A stretch of 64,000 nt of DNA from Diphasiastrum complanatum (lineage: Eukaryota > Streptophyta > Lycopodiopsida > Lycopodiales > Lycopodiaceae): contig CM055103.1 in assembly GCA_029204225.1 (NCBI GenBank), positions 19,606,925 through 19,670,924 on the forward strand, given 5' to 3'. Numbering within the stretch: the stretch's first letter is position 1; the number at the start of each line of letters is the position of its first letter. This document shows positions 1-14,829 of the stretch, piece by piece. A model generated the notes under the pieces. The model was not told the DNA's origin. It saw only the letters and a list, made by a program, of their open reading frames with translations, and searched no databases. The position numbers were made by a program, and so were the translations under genes.

Positions 1-1727
1 CCTTGTTCTTAAGGCTAATAGCTCCTTTGGGCCTACAAAGCTTACATTGGATATTATCTTGCATGTACAAGCACATGACACACACACACATTCATAGATG
101 GAGGTGAACATCACATACTATTGGAAAAGCCATGAAAAAACACAACGCAAGAACAATGCAAAATGGAAAATAATTAGCAAAACCAAATAATAGCAAAAGC
201 ATGGAAACATTAGCACATGAGGATGCTTGAATCTCCAAAGTGGTAGAGTTTCATCCTCTCTATGAGCATATGAAATGGTTACAAGACGTGTCTTTTTTAT
301 CTTTGGGGAGGCCCTTGCCCCTTGGTTTCTATTGGTTACTTCAAGAAGATAGGATTGAAATCCTAGCCCTTCAAAAGAAACACATTCTAATCTATGGTGC
401 ACAAAGAAGCACACCCCACCTACCACCATTTGACTTTTGACCACTAAACAAAGCTTAATAAGCTTAGTTAACTCAAACTTTGGCCTTTTTAAATTATTAT
501 TTTAATTACATGGCCCAAAGTTTAGTTTAATTAAAATACCTTATTTACAAGTGCTCATTGAGCTATGGGCTTACGCTCACAGGATGCCATGGCCCTCGCA
601 CTTATTTCTACTTCCGGCCATTTTATTTATTTACATGGAATACCCACAACAATTTGCCACTTTGCATGAGCTTAAGTTTGCATCAACCTACCCCTCCTCC
701 TTTGATTCCACTATGTTGTGTTTACCAAAATACAACAATTAAAACAGTTGGTACAGAATGACAACATCTACAAAGAACATTTAACCGAAGTTTACATAAT
801 GGAAAAAAGGTGACTTCATATTGTCCTTGATGACATCTTCAAATAAACACATCTTGGTAAGGGGTCACAAGAAAACTTTATGGAATCCAATATGGGAAAA
901 GATGAGTAATGATTTAATCAGAAGGTGAGTGTAATTCCACATTGGCAAGATATGATTGGATGCATATTCATTTGTTGGGATGGGAACAATAGACTATAAG
1001 GGTGGAGCAATATATGCCATCTGTGCATTCATGCTAGCTTCATTCACCCTACACCTGAGGGGGAAATGCAGCTCTTGTTATCAATGAATAGGATTAACAA
1101 GTAAGTGTTTGCTTTTAGTTTGTTATTCAACAAAATTAAACATAATGATAAATTCAAGATGAATACCAATTTTGCCTCAATTGCCATCAATGGCAGTTGA
1201 GAAAAAAAAAATTCAACATCTACCAACCTCCTTGACACCGAGGCAAAAGTAATATGGCAGCTGAGGCAAAAAAAAAATTGATTTACGACAACAGTCTCCT
1301 TATCACAAAAATTCATAATATGTGTAAAATATTTACCTAGCCAAGAAAATTTTGCACTCTGAAAGAGATGGCTATGTCACATGAAAATTATTGAAATGGT
1401 ATGGGGTGCTTTGTATTTTCCATTGTTTGGGAGGATAACGAAGGGACAAGGGCCTCCCCAAAGATAAAAAGGCACGTCTTGTAACCATTTCATATGCTAG
1501 TAGAGAGAATGAAACTCTACCACTTTGGAGATTCAAGCATCCTCATGTGCTAATGTTTCCATGCTTTTGCTATTATTTGGCTTTTCCAATAGTATGTGAT
1601 GTTCACCTCCATCTATGAATGTGTGTGTGTCATGTACTATTAGTACATCCATGCTTATACATGCAAGATAATATCCAATGTAAGCTTTGTAGGCCCAAAG
1701 GAGCTATTAGTCTTAAGAACAAAGCGG
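1..1727. repeat. Large imperfect inverted repeat (two head-to-head LTR-like arms)
   Basis: Bases 1-332 are the reverse complement of about 1438-1727, with roughly 1.1 kb between the arms. Shared landmarks are the AAAGATAAAAA/GGGCCTCCCC block, the CATCCATCTATGAATG block and the AATATCCAATGTAAGCTTTG block. The left arm carries about 52 extra bases near 133-185 that the right arm lacks. The left arm begins at the window edge and may continue beyond it. The right arm runs into the family-A LTR described next, so the two arms look like LTR ends facing each other. The spacer shows no recognisable gene. Confidence 0.75.
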
Positions 1728-2152
1728 TTCTCTCTTTAGGCCCTTCAAAGTAATTAATAAGGATAATAGGCCAATAGGGGCCCAATGTAGTTTAAATAAA
1801 ACTTTACAAGGGCTAACTATCCCTCAAGATAGTTAAGTAAAGTTAAGTGAGAACATTGTCTATAACTAGACAAGAGACATCAATTTGTGTATCTTTTGGC
1901 TCATTTGCAAGTGAGAGCTTCTAGCTTCCTTGTGAATGTGAGCCATAGGGATCTCCATTCTCATGTGCCCTATCCACATGAATTAATTCTCATGTTCATA
2001 TCTTGTACTCTTTCTTTCATGGCTAATGTGATTCCATTGTGATCTCATTGTTTCTAGCTTTCTATTGATATGCTATCATGATTGTCTTGTTATCTTCTTG
2101 CTTTTAGCTTTACTTCATTGTTATTGCTATTAGTTTGGGATTTGGTACATGA
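1600..2152 (+). mobile_element. LTR of a Ty1/copia-type element (family A), approximate left edge
   Basis: This stretch ends a few bases before a tRNA-Met primer-binding site and is repeated elsewhere in the window. Its last 120 bases recur inverted at 7598-7714, and a diverged full-length inverted copy lies at about 31496-32070. Shared words include TGTGAATGTGAGCC, CCACATGAATT and GGATTTGGTACATGA. The right edge is set by the primer site; the left edge is estimated from the copy at 31.5-32.1 kb. No matching second LTR in the same orientation is visible. Confidence 0.6.
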
Positions 2153-2159
2153 CATTTCT

Positions 2160-2171
2160 TGGTATCAGAGC
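2160..2171 (+). other. Retrotransposon primer-binding site (initiator tRNA-Met)
   Basis: The sequence TGGTATCAGAGC is the standard plant Ty1/copia primer-binding site, complementary to the 3' end of initiator tRNA-Met. It lies 7-8 bases after the CA that probably ends the preceding LTR. Confidence 0.8.
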
Positions 2172-3209
2172 ATAGATCCTAAATTCATGATTATTCTATG
2201 TGAATTTCATTAGATTTAATAACTTTATTGCATTTGTAACTTTCTTTTTGCTAATTTTTAGCTTTGAAAATTTCAAGTTTGTACAGATCAATTTTCGACA
2301 TTCAATTTCATTTTTCATTTATGATTTGATTCAATAGCTTTGTAGAGCTTTGTTTTAGCTTTCATTCGTACCAATTTTCAAGTCATTTGAATTAAGAAAT
2401 GCAAAAGTTATTGCACTTTCCGCAAAAATTGTCAAAATAGGTGACTAGAAATTTCCTTTCACTTTGTTTGAATTTTTTAGATTTGAATTGAGTTTTAATC
2501 TCAAGTTTTTGTCCATTGTCTCAGCTTTGATCTGATCCATATGGCAGGTTATTTGGGTTAGTATTCAAAAAGTTATGACAATTCTTGATTCTTAGCTCTA
2601 GTTTCACTAGTTTTTTTTTTCAAAATTTTTAGACCTATTGTGTGGTTAATTAGACCTACCAAGTCACCTGCAATCATTGATCTGATACTTAGCTGATAGG
2701 GCTTGTTGTTGGCTTTTCAGAGGTACTGAGTTTTTATGATTTGGATCAATATTGAGGAAGTTATGATCAAATTAGTGGAGATGGGTGAGACTAGCCAGAA
2801 TTTTGGAAATTTTTTGTACAAGTGAGAGAGAAGCAACACTTCAATTTTGAAGTTGGGTGGTTGTTGTAAATTTTTTCGGTTCCTTCAATTTGAAGTTTTG
2901 TTTCTTTTGTTGAAATTTGGTTATCCTTTCATTTTGAAATTTTTGAACCAATCAAATCCCACGGTCAAATCCCACGGTCAAAACTGCCAGTTAGATCCGA
3001 CAGCGCCCTCCACTGCATCCGACGCCAGCTCTCCTCATTGCGTCCGACGCTCCTCTCTCGCTCATGGGCCTTGTTGTTGGATTTCTATCCTCTCCATCCT
3101 TATTGTATACTAATCTAGATCCATTCCTTAGTTGTTTGTACAGTCACGACATCTGTAGAATTACACTTGTTTCTTGATAGTCTGCAGAATTACAAGTAAA
3201 GTCGATGAC
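2172..3209. other. No gene recognised; retroelement leader-like DNA
   Basis: This follows the primer-binding site, where a retroelement leader would lie. It is T-rich with no credible coding frame. From about 2980 on, the words CATCCGAC and CGTCCGAC begin to recur. Confidence 0.4.
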
Positions 3210-3450
3210 AGTCAGCTTTGACTTCCTTGACTTCGAAGTGTCCAAAGTCTCCGACTTCGACATCTTCTCAAGCAAGCTGATATAAAGTCTCCGACGTCCA
3301 TGTCAGCGACTTCCATGTCATCGACTTCCCTGACGTCTTGTCCAAGCAAGCTGATACGAAGTCTCCGACATCCACGTCAGCAACTTTCACGTTATCGACT
3401 TCCTCAAATTCGAAGTCTCAGACTTGTCCGACGTCTCCAGCTTGTTCATG
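3210..3450. repeat. Degenerate tandem repeat (GACTTCC/CCGACGTC units)
   Basis: A unit of roughly 100 bases containing AAGTCTCCGAC, GTCAGCGACTTCCATGTCATCGACTTCC-like text and AAGCAAGCTGATA is repeated about twice with decay. The open frame across it is low-complexity (Ser/Arg/Leu-rich) and is not a convincing protein. Confidence 0.6.
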
Positions 3451-4084
3451 ATCTCCGAAGGGCTCGATGTCAACAACTTGCACAACATCTCTAATTGTAT
3501 CATATGTATGAAAGTGACATGCAACAACTAGTAGTGCTTTAACCCAGTTTGTATATAGCGATTAACCATGTAAATATATTCAGCAACGATCAGTTGCAAT
3601 ACATCAGAGATTGAACACACACAATCAGTGATTCAGAGAGCGTAATTGCATTGTTCTTCTTATCTGTTATCACAGAGTATTGTATCAAGAAGAATGTGTT
3701 TTTTGTTCTAAATATCATTGTACTTCTACACGATTAATATACCATTGTTTCATAAAAACAGATCGTGTGAACATGCTTGCAGATTGATTGCTTTGTAGAT
3801 TAAATTTTATTTCATATGACTGATAGCTCTGCTCGATTTTTCTCTAATAATTGCACCTATACATACGCTTCCGCAAAACTAAACTCTATTTATTACAATT
3901 TTGTGCATGGCTATGGAATCTAAAGTATAGATCCAGTAATCAGTAAGTTGTGACTAGATAAACATAGCTTGTATGCACCGAGGGATCATCCACTCTCAAG
4001 TCAGAGCTAGATCATGGTATTCTCCAGCACGTGCTACGTGCTTTTTTTTTCCGATGCCCTCCAAATGCCTACATTGCATCCGAC

Positions 4085-4185
4085 GGCCTTTACCATGTTC
4101 CATCCAACGGCCTTTACGATGTTCCATCCGACAACCTTTACGTCCATCCGATGGCCTTTACTCTCATCCGACATCGGACAAAAAT
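4085..4185. repeat. Short tandem repeat, about 24-bp unit (CATCCGACGGCCTTTAC)
   Basis: The 17-base core CATCCGACGGCCTTTAC recurs about four times with point changes (CCAACGGCC, CCGACAACC, CCGATGGCC), spaced mostly by ATGTTC. It belongs to a wider zone, 2980-5480, that is rich in CATCCGA-like words. Confidence 0.65.
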
Positions 4186-4289
4186 CTGCTCTCTTCTCCA
4201 ATCTCCCCATTGCGGCCGACGGACCCCGTTCCCTCACGAATTCCCTTCCCCGCTCCGTGGCCTACTTACCTATACCTACTCCCATACCT

Positions 4290-4795
4290 ACTCTCATACT
4301 CGAAAATTTTTCGATACGCGACTCTATGTTTTTCATGATTTTTCGATACTATATCGACTCGATTTTTTCGACTTCATATTTTTCGATCTTTTGTACATTT
4401 TTTCGATACTTTTAGATTTTTCAATCCTAGATTTTTTCGAGCTCTTATTTTTTTCGAGCCCATATTTTTTCGAGCCCTTATATTTTGATCTCTTATTTTT
4501 TCGAGCCTTTATTTTTTTGAGTCATTATTTTTCGATCCCTTACGTTCTAGAGTTTTATTTTTTCAAGTTTTATTTTTTGAGTTTTGTTTTTTTCAAATTC
4601 TATTTTTCGAGTTTTAATTTTCGAGTATCATTTTTTGAGTTTCATTTTTTAGAGTTTTATTTTTAGAATTTTATTTTTTGATCTTCATTTTTTCGATCCC
4701 TAATTTTTTGATCCCTTATTTTTTGACCCCTTATCATTTTTCGATCCCCTGTAAATTTTTTCAATACGTTATAATTTTTTTTTCTCATCCATTGT
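4290..4795. repeat. T-rich degenerate array built on TTTTTTCGA(G/T)CC
   Basis: About 500 bases made almost entirely of 12-20 base units of T-runs followed by CGAGCC, CGATCC, CGAGTT or similar. The strand asymmetry is extreme: the top strand is nearly free of A-runs. It gives long Phe-rich frames on the plus strand, which are artefacts of composition. Confidence 0.75.
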
Positions 4796-5738
4796 ATTTT
4801 TTGATCCAGTTTTCCATTCGCCACCCATCTTGCACCTGTCAAACCATCTTCAGTTTGTGTCCAGAGCACTCCACCTTTATTTGCATCCGACACCCTTCCT
4901 CATCAGTTGTATTTGACGCCCTTTCTCATCAGTTCCATCTGATGCCCATTGCATTCGACGTCCTCTATCTTCATCTACATCTGACACATTTGCATTCGCT
5001 AGTGCAGTCTGTTACATTCGACCCTGCATTCCCTTTGCATCCCACAATTGGCATCCAAAGAGCTTCAGAATACATCCGATGAGCTATCAGGGTTCCTCAC
5101 CATTACTCAGATTTTCATGATTGATTTGACATATCAATTATATCTTATCAGTTCAATCATATCTGAGAAACAATCAATACAGAATCTCACATTGTTAATC
5201 TGATTTTGGTAAACGATTCAGTCAAAGACTAAATAGTTTGAGACATATCCATTCATGACACGTACATCAGAGGCTGTAACCAACAGCAAATCTCACAGCC
5301 TCTAAACTGTTACTAGAGTTAAATCCGGACATCACATCCGAGAGTCAACATATTTTATATCTGACTCCTCAATCCCTTGTCACATCCGATTTTATGTCCG
5401 ATGCTTGACTAACTCATATTGATTGGCATACATCTGATGACCACTTTTGTATCTTACATCCGATGCTCAGTATACTACCAGAACAACCTGAACGTCAAAA
5501 CCAATGCTCTTTAGCCGAGGTTTCCATTCAAATATTTTGAACCAACTCTCTTCCACCAAACTCTTCAACCGAATCTTCACTAAGGAATTCAAACCGAGTC
5601 TCCTCGGCTGAGAGGCCAAAGTTTTCTACCGTAGGCACTATCTGGCACCCACTCTCTGATGCATGAAATTTTTGTTTGACAAGTACTCTGCATATATTGC
5701 AAAGCATGAGAGGAAGCAATTAGAGTGCAGAAGACTAT
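4796..5738. other. No gene recognised; CATCCGA-rich DNA
   Basis: CATCCGA, CATCTGA and CATTCGA words continue at irregular spacing up to about 5480. Nothing coding is recognisable. The last 200 bases lead into a gag fragment. Confidence 0.4.
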
Positions 5739-6090
5739 GTGCTAAACAATAAGCTATCCATTGGTAATAAAATCCAAGACAAGGAGCTTGTCCAAGTCAT
5801 TTTTAATGGATTAGGAAATGATTACTCCAATTTTTTCCAAAGCTTTTCCACTAAAGACATTTTTCCATTCATTGAAAAACTACAGAGTGTCCTAATGATA
5901 GCCAAGGAGAGTGGAATTCAACATTCCAAGAATAGGATGGGAACTCTATCCTTGCATGAGGGAGATGAGAAGGAAAACTTCTCTAGCAAAGGAAAGTGGA
6001 AAATGGAATCAAGGGAAGGATCCATCCAAGAGCGAACAAAATCAATCAAGCTTCAAGGGAAAGGGTAAGAAGGACAAATCCAAGGTAAGA
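5739..6090 (+). mobile_element. Ty1/copia gag fragment
   Basis: The frame reads LNNKLSIGNKIQDKELVQVI, then FNGLGNDYSNFFQSF and a Lys/Ser-rich tail. This is the central helix-rich part of a copia Gag (UBN2/retrotran_gag type): a segment about the next allowed group size, then MIAKESG and a basic linker where the zinc knuckle would follow. No start region, knuckle or protease is present. The frame runs into a (CA)n and then a (GA)n tract, so the element is truncated at simple sequence. It could be the gag of the family-A LTR upstream, separated by insertions, but that is inference. Confidence 0.7.
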
Positions 6091-6102
6091 GAGAGAGATA
6101 GA

Positions 6103-6125
6103 GACACACACACACACACACACAC
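6103..6125. repeat. (CA)n microsatellite
   Basis: About 11 uninterrupted AC units directly after a short GAGAGAGATAGAGA stretch. Confidence 0.9.
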
Positions 6126-6216
6126 TTTTTATTGTGTTTGAATGCAAAAAACCATATAAGACTATTTCTTACATTTCAAGTGTGAGTCTATGAGAGAAAG
6201 AGTGTGTGTGAGATGG

Positions 6217-7597
<1,381 letters not shown>

Positions 7598-7714
7598 TGT
7601 GCCAAATCCCAAACTAATGGCAATAACAATGAAGTAAAGCTAAAAGCAAGAAGATAACAAGACAATCATGATAGCATATCATTAGAAAGCTAGAAACAAT
7701 GAGATCACAATGGA
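7598..7714 (-). mobile_element. Inverted fragment of the family-A LTR end
   Basis: The reverse complement closely matches 2030-2150, the last 120 bases of the family-A LTR, including ATGCTATCATGATTGTC and CTTCTTGCTTTTAGC. It directly adjoins reverse-strand copia pol sequence, which is the correct order for a 3' LTR of a minus-strand element, but only the LTR end survives. Confidence 0.75.
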
Positions 7715-7719
7715 ATCTT

Positions 7720-8695
7720 CAAGGATATTGGCAGTTTGGCTGCCTCCGTAGCAGATGTTGAGAGTTTTTGTTGCCTGGATGTACTCCATGACCTTTGTTA
7801 GCGCTTTCTAAGTTAAGCTTGGATTTGATAGGAACTGGCTAATTGTACTGATCAGATATGCAAGGTTTGGTCGTGTGCAGATCATTGCGTACATCAGTGA
7901 GCCGATGATGGATTGAAACGGGTAGCGCTTCATTTAATCCTTTTTTACCTCAGTTTGAGGAGATTGTTCCTTTGATAATTTTAGTCCAGGAATCGAGTGA
8001 AAAGTGACTTGGTTTGTAGTTGGCCATACCATACTTTTTCAGCACGTTGTTGAGATATCGTTGCTGATTGATGAAAATCAGTCTGCTGGGTCGATCTCGT
8101 TGGATCTGGATTCCGCGACGATAGTGGACTGGACCCATGTCATTCATCTTATATTCCTGGGCCAACATGCATTTCATATCCTTCATCAGATTCAGATTGT
8201 TACTGAATAAGAGTGTATCATCTACATAGAGAGTGATGATAATAAAGTGTTTTGATACAGACTTGAAATAGACATTCGAGTCTGCTGAGTTTGGAATAAA
8301 ACCATTCTCTATCAGAAATGCATTGATCTTCTGGAACCAGGCTCTGGGTGATTGTTTCAGCCCGTAGAGAGCCTTGTGGATTTTGCATACAAGGTGTTTT
8401 TTATTGCCCTTGAGTTTGTATCCCTCTGACTGGGACATATAGATTTCCTCTTCGATGGTTCTGTTGAGGAAAGTTGTCTGGACATCCATTTGGTGGACTT
8501 CAAGGTCTGTTGCGACTGCAAAGGAGAGAAGTATGTTGATCGACGCATGTTTGACAACTGGGCTGAAGGTTTAAGAATAATCAAGATCTGGAATCTGGGA
8601 AAAGCCTTTGGCGACTAGCCTGGCCTTGTAACGATTAAACCTCCCTTCAGCGTCGTACTTTGCTTTAAAAATCCATTTGTGTGCTTAATTGGTTT
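7720..8695 (-). mobile_element. Ty1/copia reverse transcriptase/RNase H relic
   Basis: On the minus strand the order from 8695 downward is a KARLVAKGFSQ motif, MDVQTTFLN, ALYGLKQSPRAWF, then YVDDTLLFS (the YxDD active site, near 8220), and near 7880 an RNase H-side IIGSLMYAMICTRPN stretch. These are standard copia RT landmarks in the standard order. There is a stop just upstream of the MDVQ segment (near 8570) and further breaks after the YVDD segment, so it is dead. It is joined at its 3' side to an inverted LTR fragment. No integrase or gag is attached. Confidence 0.85.
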
Positions 8696-8699
8696 TAGG

Positions 8700-9290
8700 C
8701 ACTGTCGTCTTTTTCACACTTTTCGCACTTTCAAGAAAAACGTGACACTATGACCAAACTTTATGTTAAAGACACTATCGGGTTTTTCGCATTTTCTTGT
8801 CTTCGTTTTTAAGGCACCTTCACGTTTTTCGGGTTTTCTCCAATAGTGGCAGACCGACATTGCCAACTTATCATAAACCCTAAAAATAGCTGGACCGCTA
8901 AAATATCCCAAAGGCGGTTACCCACTTTGTACATATACAAAGACTGGCGTAAATAGCATTCAATGCTTGTAAGATATTTTTGAAGACACTTGTAAATATA
9001 TACTGCTAGTGTTAGTCAAGTTTTACATTATAATCAGAGTTCTTCTGTAGCTAGCGTTATCACGCTCAACAAACTGAAGTTATTACTTCAAGCCATTGTA
9101 CTCACTGTTGATATTAATCAAAATGCAATTTTTGTCTCACTACTGTATTGTTCATTTGTGCAATTTTGTATGAATCATTCATCTTGAGTATTTTTGCTGC
9201 TAACTGTTATGTTTCCGTTCCTATACGCCTATGCTCAATCTTCCACTGCCTGTCCCTCGGTTTTACAACAGATGTTTCAAGAAAGTATGA
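8700..9290. other. No gene recognised
   Basis: The stretch contains repeated TTTTTCGCACTTTTC/TTTTTCGGGTTTT-like words at 8710-8840. Nothing coding is seen. Confidence 0.35.
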
Positions 9291-9490
9291 AGAGTTTTAA
9301 CCATATACATTTTAACTAGCTAAAGGACATGGTGTGGATACGTGTGCTGGTGTTAGGGCAAATCCATGTCGTTCTAATCCATGTGAGCCTTGTTGCACAA
9401 GGCAAGTCACACACTACTATTTATACTTCTGAGCATATCCATGCTTTCCAGTCGTATCTCACCAGAAGCCTAATATGACACCTACAATGG
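9290..9490. repeat. Dispersed repeat, copy 1 (paired with 17165-17370)
   Basis: Matches 17165-17370 along its length: AGTTTTAACC, GGTGTGGA(T/C)ACGTGTGCTGGT, AGGGCAAATCCATG, CTGAGCATATCCATGCTTTCC and GTATCTCACCA(G/A)AAG. In the second copy the word at the GGGCAAATCC site reads TGGTATCAGAGC, a primer-site-like word, so this could be a decayed LTR junction. Confidence 0.7.
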
Positions 9491-9529
9491 GTAGCATTTA
9501 ATTAATATCATGGTTGAAAAGGTGCAAAT

Positions 9530-9780
9530 ATGTAGGTATTAGGGCATATTTGTGCCATGCTAATTCTTATACTTGTTTTGCATATGCAAAATACCGGTTT
9601 TGTATCGCTATATTTAGTTATGAGCAAGTCCATGCTATACAGAACACAAATTTCAACAGATGGTATACAAGACTTCGTTTTGGACTGGGTATTAGGGCAT
9701 ATTTGTGCCATTCTAATCCTTATGTAAAGAAATCCTTTTCTTATGCATATCCATGCTGTCTAAGAACTTTATCTTGAAAA
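9530..9780. repeat. Two tandem copies of an ATTAGGGCATATTTGTGCC repeat
   Basis: GTATTAGGGCATATTTGTGCCAT(G/T)CTAAT appears at about 9535 and 9690, each followed by TTATAC or TTATGTAAAG and then a TATGC...CCATGC segment. A third member lies at 20055-20130. Confidence 0.65.
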
Positions 9781-11770
<1,990 letters not shown>

Positions 11771-11979
11771 AATGATGTCTATCATATGATTTTCAAGTCT
11801 TTCAGGAGGTAAGGACTTTGGTAGCTCATCAGAAAAACAAGAAAAGGGTTCACAAAACCGTCAAACTATAATGAAAAGATACCACTACTATCCATCGCTG
11901 GGATAAGAATTTTTAGAGAATGAAGCAAACTGTCCATCGCTAGACTTCGCACACATAATTTCTCATAAAAGCTTATTCG

Positions 11980-12190
11980 AAATCCATCGTTGGACTCCCC
12001 ACATATCTCTCATAAAAGATTACTCACAAAAGAGAGAGAGAAGGCATGTTGTCCATCGCTGGCTCCCCACATATCTCTCATTTACTCTCAAAAGAGAGAG
12101 AGAAGGCATGTTGTGCATCACTGGACTCCCCACATATCTCTCATAAAAGATTACTCACAAAAAAGAGAGAGAGAAGGCATGTTGGACAGA
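11980..12190. repeat. Three tandem monomers, about 68 bp, each with a short GA seed and palindrome
   Basis: Each monomer reads: palindrome-like CCATCGNTGGACTCCCC, then ACATATCTCTCAT, a TACTCACAAAAGAG-type stretch with only about five GA units, then AAGGCATGTTG. The three are arranged head to tail. Their homologues at 20975-21310 include one monomer whose GA seed has grown to about 70 units. Confidence 0.85.
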
Positions 12191-13132
<942 letters not shown>

Positions 13133-13173
13133 CCACCAGCCTTCCCGCAGTTAGTGAATCCCATCGGGGTTAG

Positions 13174-13198
13174 TTAGCTCCCCGTAAGGGATAGCTAA
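13174..13198 (-). other. Hairpin overlapping the stop codon of the Penelope-like frame
   Basis: TTAGCT-c-CCC-gtaa-GGG-at-AGCTAA forms a stem of six plus three pairs. On the minus strand the TAG stop of the last open segment (13195-13197) lies inside the stem. Only about 45 bases separate it from the GA tract that ends the element. Confidence 0.55.
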
Positions 13199-14829
13199 AC
13201 ATCATGTGGTAAAGTGTAGGACAATCCAGGAAAAGAATTAGAGCGAAGTAACTTGTTGATGATAAGATATAGTCTATCCCTCATAAAACCGTTCTTTTGG
13301 AAAGCGTCAACCAGGATTCCGACCTTATTGATGAAAGTATCTTGTTTGTTGCAGCAGTACATTGCAGCAATGACCTGTGAAACAATAACTTTATATGAAT
13401 TGTAGATTGGTCTATTCGAAGCCAGATGTATATACTGTAAAAAAGGGTAATTCTCTTCTTTTGTCAAACTTAGAAAGTTGTGTCAAACCGAAATTTTGAT
13501 CAAAGGCAATGGTGATATTTAGAAAGTTGATGACATTACCCTGAGACGTCTTTCATTCTATTTCTGGAAAGTCCAAAGGGTAAATCCAAAAAGGGTTATC
13601 AGAAGTTCTCAATTGTGTTTTGTCCATGAAAAGTTTAATGTCTGGGTTATTGATGAATTATATGTCATCATTGTATCTAAAAGAATGTAAAAAATTATTC
13701 ATAAAAGTGTTAAGGCCTAGTCTGGCGAGTTTCTTAATAAATTGCGCTTCAAAGAAGGATAGGTACCAATTACACCAGGTGGGTGAACATGAAAAACCCA
13801 TAGGTATACCACGTTTTTGTTTCCGGGTTTTATTCCCTTGTCTGACGATACAGTAATCGATAAGGAAATCATTCCATTGGTAGAGTAAATTTATATCAAG
13901 AGTGTGCCAGTCGTCTGATGGTTTTTTGCCCCATGACCAGTTGAATATTTCGCGTATATGATTCCATTTCTAATAAAGTAAATCATGTTTGGAATGTTTG
14001 AAGACATATTTAATGGCTTTTTTCATAATAGTTTTTAGTCCTTTCGGACCATCTAAGGGTATATTCTCGTAACATTTTGAAATATCTACAATCCATATAT
14101 TGGTGATCAAGGATGGTAGATTTAGATAGAAGTCCATAGATGACTCACATTGCCAATGTAGCATAGTGTCTGCTCTTAAGATACTCTTGTATGTATTTGC
14201 CTTAAGGCCTACACCTTCCATGAGGAACGATGACAACATACCAATAGCTCCTGTGAGAAATTTGGCAAGTTTGGTAAAACAGCAATCGTGAGCATTGGTA
14301 ATCCATCTAAATGAATCCTTGTGAGCTTTAAAAGTGCAAAGGAGGTAAGGTAGAGAATCATTCCCCAAGAATATTTCTGGTAAAGATTTAGCATTAATGT
14401 CTGATATATAGGAAAGGTAATCCTCAACAGAGTTAGATAATTCATTTGGAAAAGGTGTAAAATCTAGGCTATTGAGTCTTTCTAAGGCCAATTTTTGTGC
14501 AAAGAATTTACACATAAAGCATGGGTTGTGTTGTGCTTTATCAATCCCAATAACATAAAGAAAGTTGGTAAGCCATTGTAGTTCATCATTGGGCAATCCT
14601 ATTTTAAATAAGAGAAGCAAAATTACCATGAAGCCATTTACCCTTTCTAATAAAGCTTAGTGTAGTATTTTTGCAAAAATCATCATGCTTTATTTTTGTA
14701 GTTTTGTCTACAGAGGCATAAGAAGGTAAAAGTTTCATAAGTTTAAGCCAGCCATCATAGAGTTTGGAAGCAACTTCATTCTCATTAGTTTGTCTTAAAG
14801 TAATATGGTTTAGGCCTTTTTCCAAAGAT
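13195..14829 (-). mobile_element. Penelope-like reverse transcriptase relic
   Basis: Reading down the minus strand, the frames give FKAHKDSFRWITNA (near 14310), VDISKCYENIPLD (motif A with its Asp, near 14080), RGIPMGFSCSPTWCNWYL (motif B, near 13800), FRYNDDI (a YxDD motif C, near 13670) and finally YIHLASNRPIYNSYK (thumb-like, near 13420). The GIPMG...SP, RYxDD and SN(R/H)P order is that of Penelope-like and telomerase-related RTs rather than copia, gypsy or plant LINEs. The frame after motif B holds a stop directly behind YNDD and there are several frame changes, so it is inactive. After the thumb the frame ends and there is no C-terminal GIY-YIG endonuclease; about 65 bases later the element meets a GA tract. 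Family assignment is from motif recognition only. Confidence 0.65.

Noticed and set aside
4031-4666. A 211-codon Phe/Ser-rich open frame
   Set aside because: It lies inside the T-rich TTTTTTCGA array and reflects composition only.
4890-4960. Two CTCATCAG words (reverse CTGATGAG) suggesting a hammerhead ribozyme, a feature of some Penelope-like elements
   Set aside because: The required CGAAA core and pairing stems are absent; the words belong to the CATCTGATG repeat background. No hammerhead core was found next to the Penelope-like relic either.
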